From positions 45,854-109,853 of the forward strand of contig CAWKAN010000024.1 of the NCBI GenBank assembly GCA_963847615.1: a DNA stretch of 64,000 nt, read 5' to 3'. Position numbers and translations under genes: made by a program. The DNA comes from Palsa-883 sp963847615 (GTDB lineage: Bacteria; Pseudomonadota; Alphaproteobacteria; Acetobacterales; Acetobacteraceae). Within the stretch, counting starts at the first letter, position 1, and each line of letters starts with the position of its first letter. A model generated the notes under the pieces. That model did no database searches. It was not told the origin of the DNA and saw only the letters and a list, made by a program, of their open reading frames with translations. This document shows positions 35,606-43,711 of the stretch, one piece after another.

Positions 35606-36010
35606 TCATGACAGATCGACCGCGAAACGCTTCAGCTCGGCGAGGTCGCAAGACTGCAGCGCGCTCTGCTCGGTGGCGCGCAGCACGACGCAGGGCGCGG
35701 CGCCGGCCTCCAGCGCCTCGCGCCAGCGCGGCGCGCACAGGCACCAGCGGTCGCCGGGTTTTAGGCCGGCGAAGCCGAACGCGGGCACCGGCGTCAACAG
35801 GTCGTTGCCCTGCGCCTTGCTGAACGCCAGGAATTCGGCGGTCATCACCGCGCAGACGGTGTGGCTGCCGACATCCTCGCGGCTGGTGTCGCAGCAGCCG
35901 TTGCGGAAAAACCCGGTCATCGGGCTGACCGAACAGGTGTCGAGCTGGCCGCCCAGCACATTCAGCGACGGCCGGCGTCCCGGACCCGAGGCGGCTTCGT
36001 CGAACGGCAT
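35606..36010 (-). CDS. DUF2237 family protein
   Basis: A 134-residue protein: LNVLGGQLDTCSVSPMTGFF, NGCCDTSREDVGSHTVCAVM, TAEFLAFSKAQGNDLLTPVP, then GLKPGDRWCLCAPRWREALE. The cysteine spacing (DTCS, GCC, TVCAV, WCLCA) is the family signature and could bind a metal. The family has no proven function. It is on the same strand as the hydrolase but 110 bp away, so probably separately transcribed. Confidence 0.82.
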   Translation of the reverse strand: MPFDEAASGPGRRPSLNVLGGQLDTCSVSPMTGFFRNGCCDTSREDVGSHTVCAVMTAEFLAFSKAQGNDLLTPVPAFGFAGLKPGDRWCLCAPRWREALEAGAAPCVVLRATEQSALQSCDLAELKRFAVDLS

Positions 36011-36259
36011 CGTCGGGCTCCGTGTCTGCTGGGTTTTGCTGTCGGGCCATCGTAGCAGAGCACGGCCGGGCGGGACACCGCCGGTCCGGCGCGCCGCGGC
36101 CGAGCGCAACGTGCCATCGCGCCGCCGCCTCGCGCGCGGATTTTCTCCAGGCTGCGACTGTGGGAGATAATTCATCCTTTGATCGGCGCGGGTGCGGTTG
36201 GCGATTGACACCGGCGCCGCCAGGAACGATGTCGCGGCCGATCCGCAGGGAGCACGCGC

Positions 36260-36775
36260 GTGAGCCACAGCCACGACCATGAGCACGACCACCACCATCA
36301 TGCGCCCCCCGCGCCTGGCGCAACCGACTGGCGGCTGAACGGGGTGCGGGTGATCAAGGGCGACCGGCTCGACAGCAACACCGCGCAGACCCCGGGCATG
36401 AACCGCGCCGCGGCGATCAACGCCGCGCGGGTCGGCGCGCAGAAGCTCTGGGCCGGCACGGTGAGCATCCACGCCAACGCCAAGACCGGCGCGCACCATC
36501 ACGGCGCGCTGGAGAGCGTGATCTACGTGGTGCGCGGCAAGGCCCGCATGCGCTGGGGCGAGGCGCTGGAGTTCGTCGCCGAGGCCGAGGCCGGCGACTT
36601 CATCTTCGTGCCGCCCTACGTGCCGCACCAGGAGATCAACGCCAGCACCGACGAGACGCTGGAATGCGTGCTGGTGCGCAGCGACAACGAGGCGGTGGTG
36701 GTCAATCTCGATATCGAACCGGTCGAGCAGCCCGAGGCGGTCTACTGGGTCGATCCGATCCACCGTCATCCGTAG
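36260..36775 (+). CDS. Cupin-domain protein with His-rich N-terminus
   Basis: A 171-residue protein with GTG start. The first 16 residues (SHSHDHEHDHHHHAPP) are a metal-binding-like tail. The cupin core shows motif 1 in ANAKTGAHHHGALESVIYVV (HHH...E) near residue 80 and motif 2 in PPYVPHQEI near residue 120. It probably binds one transition metal; the enzymatic role is unknown. The neighbouring VapC gene ends 3 bp from its stop on the other strand, so the two converge tightly. Confidence 0.82.
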   Translation: MSHSHDHEHDHHHHAPPAPGATDWRLNGVRVIKGDRLDSNTAQTPGMNRAAAINAARVGAQKLWAGTVSIHANAKTGAHHHGALESVIYVVRGKARMRWGEALEFVAEAEAGDFIFVPPYVPHQEINASTDETLECVLVRSDNEAVVVNLDIEPVEQPEAVYWVDPIHRHP

Positions 36776-36778
36776 GCA

Positions 36779-37192
36779 TCAGGCGCCGAGGATTTCCACT
36801 GACACGGCGTGTGCCGCGCGGCCGAGCGCCGCATCGCGCGTCGCCAGGGGCAGGTTGCGGCGCTGCGCCAGTTCCAGATACGCCGCGTCGTAGAGGCTCA
36901 GCCTGAACCGCTCGGCGAGGGCGGCAAGCGCGGTCCAGGCGCGGTCCGCCGCTTCGCCGTCCAGGCGCACCGGCAGATCGCGCAGGAATCCCGCCATCTG
37001 TGTGCGTTGCGCGTGGGTGATCCGGCGGCGGCGCTCGGCAACGTACAGTCCGTTCAGCGCCTCCAGCGGCCAGAGCGTCGGCGCGGTGGCACCGGTCTCG
37101 GTGATCCGGTCGAGCAGGTCCATGATCGGCGGCGTCTGTTCATCGTGGAAGCACCAGGCCAGCGCCACCGAGTTGTCGAGCACGAAGCTCAC
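36779..37192 (-). CDS. vapC: VapC-type PIN-domain toxin
   Basis: A 137-residue PIN ribonuclease: SFVLDNSVALAW (Asp6), PLEALNGLYVAE (Glu near 44), LSLYDAAYLELAQRRNLPLA (Asp near 100) and TRDAAL (Asp near 117) supply the four acidic residues that hold Mg2+. It would cleave tRNA or rRNA when released from its antitoxin. Its start overlaps the antitoxin stop by four bases, the usual coupled order antitoxin-toxin. Confidence 0.88.
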   Translation of the reverse strand: MSFVLDNSVALAWCFHDEQTPPIMDLLDRITETGATAPTLWPLEALNGLYVAERRRRITHAQRTQMAGFLRDLPVRLDGEAADRAWTALAALAERFRLSLYDAAYLELAQRRNLPLATRDAALGRAAHAVSVEILGA

Positions 37193-37428
37193 GATCGGCC
37201 TTCGTTCACCAGGTCCTTGATCTTGAGGCTGCCCAACGTCGCCTTGCGGCTGATCTTGCGTAGCCCGGCGGCGGCGCGGTGGGCCTTGTCACGATCGAAT
37301 GCCGGCTCCATCGCGGTCAGCCGGGCGATCGGTGTGCCGCGCTTGGTGATGATGACTTCGGTGCCCTTGGCGACCTCCGCCAGCAGGGCGCTGAGCCGGT
37401 TCTTCGCCTCCAGGGTGGAAACTTGCAT
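37189..37428 (-). CDS. vapB: VapB/Phd-type antitoxin
   Basis: A 79-residue protein beginning MQVSTLEAKNRLSALLAEVA, the Phd/YefM fold, followed by KGTEVIITKRGTPIARLTAM. The C-terminal part (HRAAAGLRKISRKATLGSLK, then IKDLVNEGRS) would wrap the toxin. It binds the operator immediately upstream and represses the pair together with VapC. Confidence 0.87.
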   Translation of the reverse strand: MQVSTLEAKNRLSALLAEVAKGTEVIITKRGTPIARLTAMEPAFDRDKAHRAAAGLRKISRKATLGSLKIKDLVNEGRS

Positions 37429-37442
37429 CGGCGGGTTCCTGG

Positions 37443-37484
37443 CTATCTAGCTACATAGCTATGTCGGCGGAAGCAACTATGCAA
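37443..37484 (-). promoter_or_regulatory. vapBC promoter and operator
   Basis: On the minus strand, TTGCAT (37479-37484) and TAGCTA (37456-37461) are separated by 17 bp, a good -35/-10 pair. The -10 hexamer belongs to the symmetric sequence TAGCTA-TG-TAGCTA (37448-37461), a likely binding site for the VapBC complex. The distance to the vapB start is about 20 bp. Confidence 0.65.
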
Positions 37485-37836
37485 GGGCGAGCTTTGCCGC
37501 TGGGGGCATCACAGTTTTGAGTGTCGGGATCCGGCTGTGAGCTGACGTCGCCATGAAGCGCCTTTGGACTGATGCTCGGCCCCGGACCACGGCTCAGAAT
37601 GGTGTGTCTGTTCGGGTTATATCTATCGGAGACCATAATCACTTCAGGACTCTAGGGGTAAGCAGAAACTCCGAAAGTCTTGGGTAGTGCATAACGTGCG
37701 CACGCCCCGGGTTCCGCATAATGCGTCCCAGGGAGAAGCGGTCTACGGTTGACCATGCCAAAGAGAAGTGCGGAGATGCTCGCCCGGGAAACGACGCCCC
37801 GATGCAGCCAGTGCCGTAAGTGGACTGGGCAAAGTG
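37485..37836. other. Interval without a recognised gene, GC lower than the surroundings
   Basis: The base composition drops here and continues low into the next gene, so both probably arrived together. No RNA gene, repeat or terminator is apparent. Confidence 0.35.
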
Positions 37837-38409
37837 ATGTCTGCATCACGTGGAGCACAACCAGTGACAAACGCTGTACTGAGCGCCGCTCTGGGCGCAA
37901 TCGGTGGGTTGGTTTCGAGCTTCCTCCTACGGTATTGGGGCGAACTGGAAGATCGAAGAAGATTCAGCCGCTTGGGCGTCAGCATCCTTGACTACCTTCT
38001 AGCTCAGTTGAACCTGGGAATCTTGATCCTAGAGGACCTGGCAAAGGGCCAGATAGCGGGAGCCCTGCTGCCGAAATCCGTCTGGGGTGGAGATAAAACA
38101 ATACCGAGTGAAGTTCTCCTGAGAATCGTGTCTTTGGACGTTGCCAAGCGGGGACAGCAGCAGAACGATGCCTATCTACCGAGCTCGATATTGGTCCACT
38201 GCGACAATTACTTCACGTATATCTGCGACAACATGAACAATCTCATCCGCAGTTCGGTTCCGACGAATGCGCAACTGATTGTGGTGAGTTCATCAGCCCT
38301 TCAATCTAGCGCGGCACGTCAATTGCAAAACGCAACAGAGTTTCGGCGCTTGCTCAAGGACACAATAGGGCTGCTTAAAGCCAACTCCACTAAGTGCTGC
38401 CCGAAATAA
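37837..38409 (+). CDS. Orphan membrane-anchored protein of low GC
   Basis: About 190 residues from the ATG giving MSASRGAQPVTNAVLSAALG; a GTG nine codons later is an alternative. One hydrophobic segment near the N-terminus (AVLSAALGAIGGLVSSFLLR) would anchor it. The rest is soluble, with helices such as LSRLGVSILDYLLAQLNLGI and ATEFRRLLKDTIGLLKANST. I recognise no family. Codon use is much less GC-rich than in the neighbours, suggesting recent transfer; its position between a toxin-antitoxin pair and pdxA would fit a small accessory insertion. Confidence 0.55.
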   Translation: MSASRGAQPVTNAVLSAALGAIGGLVSSFLLRYWGELEDRRRFSRLGVSILDYLLAQLNLGILILEDLAKGQIAGALLPKSVWGGDKTIPSEVLLRIVSLDVAKRGQQQNDAYLPSSILVHCDNYFTYICDNMNNLIRSSVPTNAQLIVVSSSALQSSAARQLQNATEFRRLLKDTIGLLKANSTKCCPK

Positions 38410-38426
38410 TTCGTCGCCTCCGGTCC

Positions 38427-39458
38427 CTACTCCGCCGCGGCCGCGGCCTCCCCCAGCTTCACCCCGCGCACGGCATATTCCGCCGCCACCTTGATCGCCT
38501 CGATCATGCTGACCGCGCTCGCCTTCCCCGTCCCCGCGATGTCGAACGCCGTGCCATGATCCACGGACGTGCGCAAAATCGGCAACCCCAGCGTCACGCT
38601 CACCGTCTTCTCGAAATCCAGCATCTTCGCCGCGATGTGCCCCTGGTCATGGTACAGCGACAGCACCGCGTCATACCGCCCGAGCCGCGCCATGTGGAAC
38701 ACGCTGTCCGCTGGCACCGGCCCACTCACCGTCATCCCGCGCGCCCGCGCCGCGACGATCGCCGGCTTGATCGCCTCGATCTCCTCGCGCCCAAACAACC
38801 CATCCTCGCCGCCATGCGGATTGAGCGCCGCCACCGCCAGGTGCGGCCGGGCAATGCCCAACTGCGCCAGCGCCTTGACGCTTTTGTCGACGCCCTTCGC
38901 CACAAGCTCCTGGGTGATCTGCCGGCATGCCTCGATCAGCGACAAATGCCTTGTCAGGAAGAAGATCTTCAACCCGCTGATGGTGAACATGGTCATTTCG
39001 TCAGCGGCACCGGTGAATTCGGCGAACATCTCGGTGTGGCCGATGAACGGGATCTTCGCCGCCTTCAGCGATTCCTTGTTGATCGGCGTGGTCGCCACGC
39101 CGTCGATCCGCCCCGCCATCGCCAGCGCGATCGCCGCCTTGATCGAGGCAAACGCCGCCTCCCCGCCCAGCGCCTGCACCTGGCCGATGCGCAGCCCCGC
39201 GGGATCGACCGTCTCCTGGTGCAGCACGTCGATCACGCCAGCTTCGTCCGCCAGCGCCTCCGGCCCGCCGATCCGGTTCAGCCGCGCCGCCAGCCCACAG
39301 GCCGACAGCGCGCGCGCAAACACCCGCGCATCGCCGATCAGGAAGCAGCGCGAGGCGGCGCGCACCGCATCGTCCAGCAGCGCGCGCACGGCGATCTCCG
39401 GCCCAATGCCGGCGGGGTCGCCCATCGTCACGGCCAGCACGGGTCGGCTCTCGGTCAT
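38427..39458 (-). CDS. pdxA: 4-hydroxythreonine-4-phosphate dehydrogenase family protein (PdxA)
   Basis: A 343-residue protein: VLAVTMGDPAGIGPEIAVRA at the N-terminus, VATTPINKESLKAA, PFIGHTEMFAEFTGA with the metal-binding His, NPHGGEDGLFGREE, PVPADSVFH and YHDQGHIAAKMLDFEKTVSV, and RTSVDHGTAFDIAGTGKA near the end. This is the PdxA signature (NAD-dependent step of pyridoxal phosphate synthesis). Close paralogues (PdxA2) act on four-carbon acid phosphates, so the role may be catabolic. GGAGGG precedes the ATG. It is followed on the same strand by nothing close; upstream stands a palindrome and an ABC transporter operon. Confidence 0.9.
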   Translation of the reverse strand: MTESRPVLAVTMGDPAGIGPEIAVRALLDDAVRAASRCFLIGDARVFARALSACGLAARLNRIGGPEALADEAGVIDVLHQETVDPAGLRIGQVQALGGEAAFASIKAAIALAMAGRIDGVATTPINKESLKAAKIPFIGHTEMFAEFTGAADEMTMFTISGLKIFFLTRHLSLIEACRQITQELVAKGVDKSVKALAQLGIARPHLAVAALNPHGGEDGLFGREEIEAIKPAIVAARARGMTVSGPVPADSVFHMARLGRYDAVLSLYHDQGHIAAKMLDFEKTVSVTLGLPILRTSVDHGTAFDIAGTGKASAVSMIEAIKVAAEYAVRGVKLGEAAAAAE

Positions 39459-39480
39459 CGCACCCTCCTTCGGTCCCGCG

Positions 39481-39550
39481 GTAGGGCGGAAAAGCGCAGC
39501 GCATTCCGCCATCGCGCACCGGCGGAATGCGCTGCGCTTTTCCGCCCTAC
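39481..39550. repeat. Perfect 30-bp-arm hairpin repeat (GTAGGGCGGAAAAGCGCAGC type)
   Basis: The arms GTAGGGCGGAAAAGCGCAGC... and its complement are 30 bp each, separated by ATCGCGCACC. It sits between the pdxA start and the 3' end of the ABC transporter operon. Its core recurs in the MITE-like element near 45.7 kb. Confidence 0.92.
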
Positions 39551-39584
39551 GATCCATGATCGGCACTCTAGCACCAATCCCGCC

Positions 39585-41631
39585 TCAGGCGGCCACCACC
39601 GATCCGGGGAAATGGCACGCGACGCGGTGGCCCGGGGCCATGTCGGCCAGCGCCGGCATCTCTTCCGCGCAGCGCGCCGCCGCCGCCGGGCAGCGCGTGC
39701 GGAAATAGCAGCCCGACGGCGGGTTCAGCGGGCTCGGCACCTCGCCGCTCAGCACGATCCGCTGGCGCGCCCCGGCCGCGTCCAGCGTCGGCACCGCCGA
39801 GATCAGGCTCGCCGTGTAGGGATGCAGCGGCCGGCGGAACAATTCCGCCGCCGGCGCGGTCTCCACCACCCGCCCCAGGTACAGCACGACGATGCGATCG
39901 GAGATATGCCGCACCACCGCCAGGTCGTGCGCGATGAACAGGTAGGTGAGGTTCAGCCGTTCCTGCAGCCCGATCATCAGGTTGATGATCTGCGCCTGGA
40001 TGTTCACGTCCAGCGCCGAGATCGGCTCGTCGCCGACCACGAACACCGGCTCGACCGCCAGCGCGCGCGCGATCGAAACCCGCTGGCGCTGCCCGCCGGA
40101 GAATTCGTGTGGGAACCGCGCCGCGGCCTCGGGCGGCAGCCCGACCAGGTTCAGCAGCTCGCCGACCCGCTCGCGCACCGCCGCGCCGCCCCGCGCCAGG
40201 CCGTGCAGGCGCAGCGGCCCGGCCAGGATCTCGCCCACCGTCATGCGCGGATTGAGCGAGGCATAGGGGTCCTGGAAGATCATCTGCATCCGCCGTCGCA
40301 ACGGTCGGATGGCCGACTGCGCGGCGTGCGAGATGTCCTGGCCGTCGAAGGCGATGCGCCCGGCGGTGGGTTCCTCCAGCCGCATCACCAGCCGCGCCAG
40401 GGTGGATTTGCCGCAGCCGGATTCCCCCACCAGCCCGACGGTCTCGCCGGGGAACACCGCCAGGTCAACGCCGTCCACCGCGCGCAGCACGCGGTGCGGT
40501 TCCAGGAAATTTTCCCGTGGCAGGTGAAAATGCTTGACCAGGCCTTGCACGTCCAGCAGCGGCGCCGGCGCGACGTCAAACACCGAGGCGGCCGGCGCCG
40601 CGGCGGCGCGCGGCGGCGGCGGATGCAGCGGCGCGCCGCCCTGCGTCACCCAGCAGCGGGCGCTGCGCCCGGCCTCGATCGCCAGCAGCGCCGGATGTTG
40701 CGCGCAGGCATCGATGGCGAAGGGGCAACGGGCGCGGAAGCGGCAGCCCTCGGGCCAGGCGCGCGCGTCGGGCGGCTGGCCCTCGATGGTCGCCAGGCGG
40801 CGGTCACCGGCCTCGCCGTCCAGCCGCGGCGCGGCGTGCAGCAGTGCCCAGGTGTAGGGATGGCGCGGATCGCTCAGCAGCTCCTGCGGGTGGCCTTCCT
40901 CGACCACCTCGCCGGCATACATCACCAGCACGCGCGAGCAGATCGTTGCGATCACGCCAAGGTCGTGGCTGATCAGGATCACCGCGGTGCCCAGGTCGGC
41001 GTTCAGCGCGCGCAGCAGGTCGAGGATCTGCGCCTGGATCGTCACGTCCAGCGCGGTGGTCGGCTCGTCGGCCAGGATCAACGAGGGTTCGTTGGCAAAG
41101 CCCATCGCCAGCATCACCCGCTGGCGCATCCCGCCGGAGAACTGGTGCGGCCAGGAATCCAGCACGCGCTCCGGCCCGGCGATGCCCATGCGGCCGAGCA
41201 GCGCGGCGGCGCGGGTGCGCGCCGCGTCGGCTGTGAAACGGTCATGCGCCGTCATCGTCTCGATCAACTGGCGCGAGATGCGCAGCACCGGGTTGAGCGA
41301 GGTCATCGGGTCCTGGAACACCATGGCGATCTCGGCGCCGCGGATCTTGCGCAAGTCGCGCCTCCGACAGCGCGGTGATCTCCTTGCCGCGAAAGCGGAT
41401 CGATCCGGCGACGATGCGGGCGGGTTCCTCCAGCAGGTTCATGATCGACTTCGCCGCGACGCTCTTGCCGGAACCGGATTCGCCGACGATGCCCAGCGTC
41501 TCGCCGCGGTTCAGCGTGAAGCTGACGCCGTCCACCGCGCGCACCACGCCGGCGTCGGTGAAGAACCAGGTGCGCAGGTCGCTGACCCGCAGCAGCGGTT
41601 CCGCGCCGTCCGGTGCGTCCCCATCCGCCAT
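39585..41631 (-). pseudogene. Fused dipeptide-type ABC transporter ATPase (DppD-DppF), one frame change
   Basis: Two complete ATPase modules in one gene. Module 1: Walker A GESGSGKS, Q-loop MVFQDPMTSLNPV, signature FSGGMRQRV, Walker B LILADEPTTALD. Module 2: Walker A GESGCGKST, FQDPYASLNPRM, FSGGQRQRVSIARAL, VVGDEPISALD. Each ends with the oligopeptide-type C-terminal motif (CRFRARCPF and CYFRTRCPA) with its Fe-S-like cysteines. One extra base near 41354 (between SEAR and LRKIRG) splits the first module; the span is 1 modulo 3. The start ATG is one base after the permease stop. It energises uptake by the two permeases upstream. Confidence 0.85.
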
Positions 41632-41632
41632 C

Positions 41633-42541
41633 TCAGCGCCGTCGCGCATGCGGATCGAGCCAGTCGCGCAAGCCGTCGCCCATGAAATTGAAACCGATCA
41701 CCACCGTCAGGATCGCCAGGCCCGGAAACGTCGCCACCCACCATTGCGACACCAGCTCGCGGCCCTCGGAGACCATGGACCCCCATTCCGGCGTCGGCGG
41801 CACCACGCCCAGCCCAAGGAACGACAGCCCGGCAAACACCAGGATGGCGTTGCCCAGGTCCAGCGTCACCAGCACCACCAGCGGCCCGACCGCGTTGGGC
41901 AGGATCTGGCGGAACAGGATATGGGTGGGCGGAAAGCCGATGGTGCGCGCCGCCGCGACGTATTCGAGCGAGCGCTGGCCGAGCACCAGGCTGCGCGCCA
42001 GCCGGGCGAATTTCGGCCACCACACCACCAGCATGGCGATCACCGTGTTGCGCGTGCCGATGCCCAGCGCGGCGGCGATCGCCATCGCCAGAATGATCGG
42101 CGGGAAGCAGAACATCAGGTCGGTGGCGCGCATCAGCGCCTCCTCGACCCAGCCGCGCGCATAGGCGGCGACGGCGCCGACCAGCATCCCCACCCCGCCG
42201 CCGATCAGCACCACCGTGAAGCCCACCGTCAGCGAGGTCTGCGCGCCGTAGACGATGCGCGTCAGCACGTCGCGGCCGAGCTCGTCGGTGCCGAGCCAAT
42301 GCGCCAGCGACGGCGCGAACAGCCGCCCGGCGACGTTCACGGTGTTGGGCGCATAGGGCGTGATCCAGGGCGCCAGCAGGGCGGCGAGCAGCCAGGCAAC
42401 GATCACGCCGCCGCCCAGCGCGGGCAGCAGGTAGCGCCGCAGCCAGCGCCGCCGGCGCCCGCTGGCCGAGCCGCTCGCCGCCTCGGCCAGCGCGCTCGCT
42501 GCCGCGCTGGTCAGGGCCGCGCCCGTCGCCGGCGGCGTCAC
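41633..42541 (-). CDS. Peptide-type ABC transporter permease (DppC-like)
   Basis: A 302-residue permease with GTG start overlapping the preceding stop (GTGA). After an alanine-rich N-terminus: LLPALGGGVIVAWLLAALLA, HWLGTDELGRDVLTRIVYGA (hallmark of DppC/OppC), five more hydrophobic segments, the coupling loop EYVAAARTIGFPPTHILFRQ and the end GFNFMGDGLRDWLDP. It forms the membrane channel with the DppB-like protein. Confidence 0.9.
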   Translation of the reverse strand: MTPPATGAALTSAAASALAEAASGSASGRRRRWLRRYLLPALGGGVIVAWLLAALLAPWITPYAPNTVNVAGRLFAPSLAHWLGTDELGRDVLTRIVYGAQTSLTVGFTVVLIGGGVGMLVGAVAAYARGWVEEALMRATDLMFCFPPIILAMAIAAALGIGTRNTVIAMLVVWWPKFARLARSLVLGQRSLEYVAAARTIGFPPTHILFRQILPNAVGPLVVLVTLDLGNAILVFAGLSFLGLGVVPPTPEWGSMVSEGRELVSQWWVATFPGLAILTVVIGFNFMGDGLRDWLDPHARRR

Positions 42542-43551
42542 CGGCGCATCACCCGCGGATCGAGCATCGCGTACGACACGTCGACGATCAGGTTGACGAT
42601 TACGTAGACGATCGCCACCACAAGGGTGATGCCCATGATCGCCGGGAAATCCAGGATCACCGCGCTCTGGAAGGTGTAACGGCCGAGGCCGGGCCAGGAG
42701 AAGATCGTTTCGGTCAGCACCGTGCCGGTCAGCAGTTGCGCATAGGCCAGGCCGCCCAGCGTGACCACCGGCAGCAGGGCGTTGGGTAGCGCGTGGCGCA
42801 GCATGATGGCGCGCCGCAGCAGCCCCTTGGCGCGGGCGACGCGGATGTAGTCCTGCGACAGCGCCTCCAGCATCGCCGCGCGCGTGGTCCGCGTGATCAG
42901 GCCCATCGTGGCCGAGGCCAGCACGATCGACGGCAGCACCAGATGGGCCAGCGCGTCGCGGAACGTGTCCCATTGGCCGGCCAACGGCGCGTCGATCAGC
43001 ATGAACCCGGTGACGACCGGCGGCGGGAACTGGTCGGCGCCGATCTGTCCCGGCCCCGGCGCCCAGCCCAGCCAGCCGTAGAACACCGCCAGCATGATGA
43101 AGGCGAGCCAGAAGGTGGGTGCCGACACGCCGGTCAGCGAAACCGCGCGCGCGACATGGTCGATCCAGGAATCGCGCTTCATCGCGGCCACCACGCCGAG
43201 CGGCAGGCCGAGCAGCAACGACAGCAGGAAGGCGGCGGTTGACAGCTCGACCGTGGCGGGCGCGTATTGCGCGATGTCCTCGAGCACCGGGCGCTGCGAG
43301 GAGATCGAGATGCCGAGATCGCCGTGCGTCAGGCCGCGCAGGAAGATCCCGTAGCGGTCCCACATCGGCAGGTCGAGGCCCCATTTGTGGCGGTAGGCCG
43401 CGACCATCGCCGGGTTGTTGGCGGCGACGTCGCCAAGCTGCGTCAGCACCGGATCGCCCGGCACCGTGTTGGCGATCAGGAAGATGATCAGCGTGGCCAG
43501 CAGCACCATCGCCGCGGCAATCACCAGACGCGAAGCGATGTAGCGCAGCAC
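42538..43551 (-). CDS. Peptide-type ABC transporter permease (DppB-like)
   Basis: A 337-residue permease from GTG behind AGGGGGG; an ATG 12 codons upstream is an alternative. It begins VLRYIASRLVIAAAMVLLAT and has IANTVPGDPV, GDLGISISSQRPVLEDI, SLTGVSAPTFWLAFIMLAVF, the coupling loop ALSQDYIRVARAKGLLRRAI and the end DVSYAMLDPRV. These are all DppB/OppB marks. It heads the minus-strand operon dppB-dppC-dppDF and is divergent from the solute-binding protein gene (about 160 bp between starts). Confidence 0.9.
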   Translation of the reverse strand: MLRYIASRLVIAAAMVLLATLIIFLIANTVPGDPVLTQLGDVAANNPAMVAAYRHKWGLDLPMWDRYGIFLRGLTHGDLGISISSQRPVLEDIAQYAPATVELSTAAFLLSLLLGLPLGVVAAMKRDSWIDHVARAVSLTGVSAPTFWLAFIMLAVFYGWLGWAPGPGQIGADQFPPPVVTGFMLIDAPLAGQWDTFRDALAHLVLPSIVLASATMGLITRTTRAAMLEALSQDYIRVARAKGLLRRAIMLRHALPNALLPVVTLGGLAYAQLLTGTVLTETIFSWPGLGRYTFQSAVILDFPAIMGITLVVAIVYVIVNLIVDVSYAMLDPRVMRR

Positions 43552-43711
43552 CTTGTCGTGTCCCCCCTGCCCTGTCGCATACCGCATGGTCCGATCTGCG
43601 CCAAGTGTGGGGAACCCCCCGTGTGGGGCGCGGAGTTGTATTGCCCGGCGAGCCCCCTATGATCGCACCCCAAGACGACAAAACACGACGACAAAACATT
43701 GGGAGGGGAAC

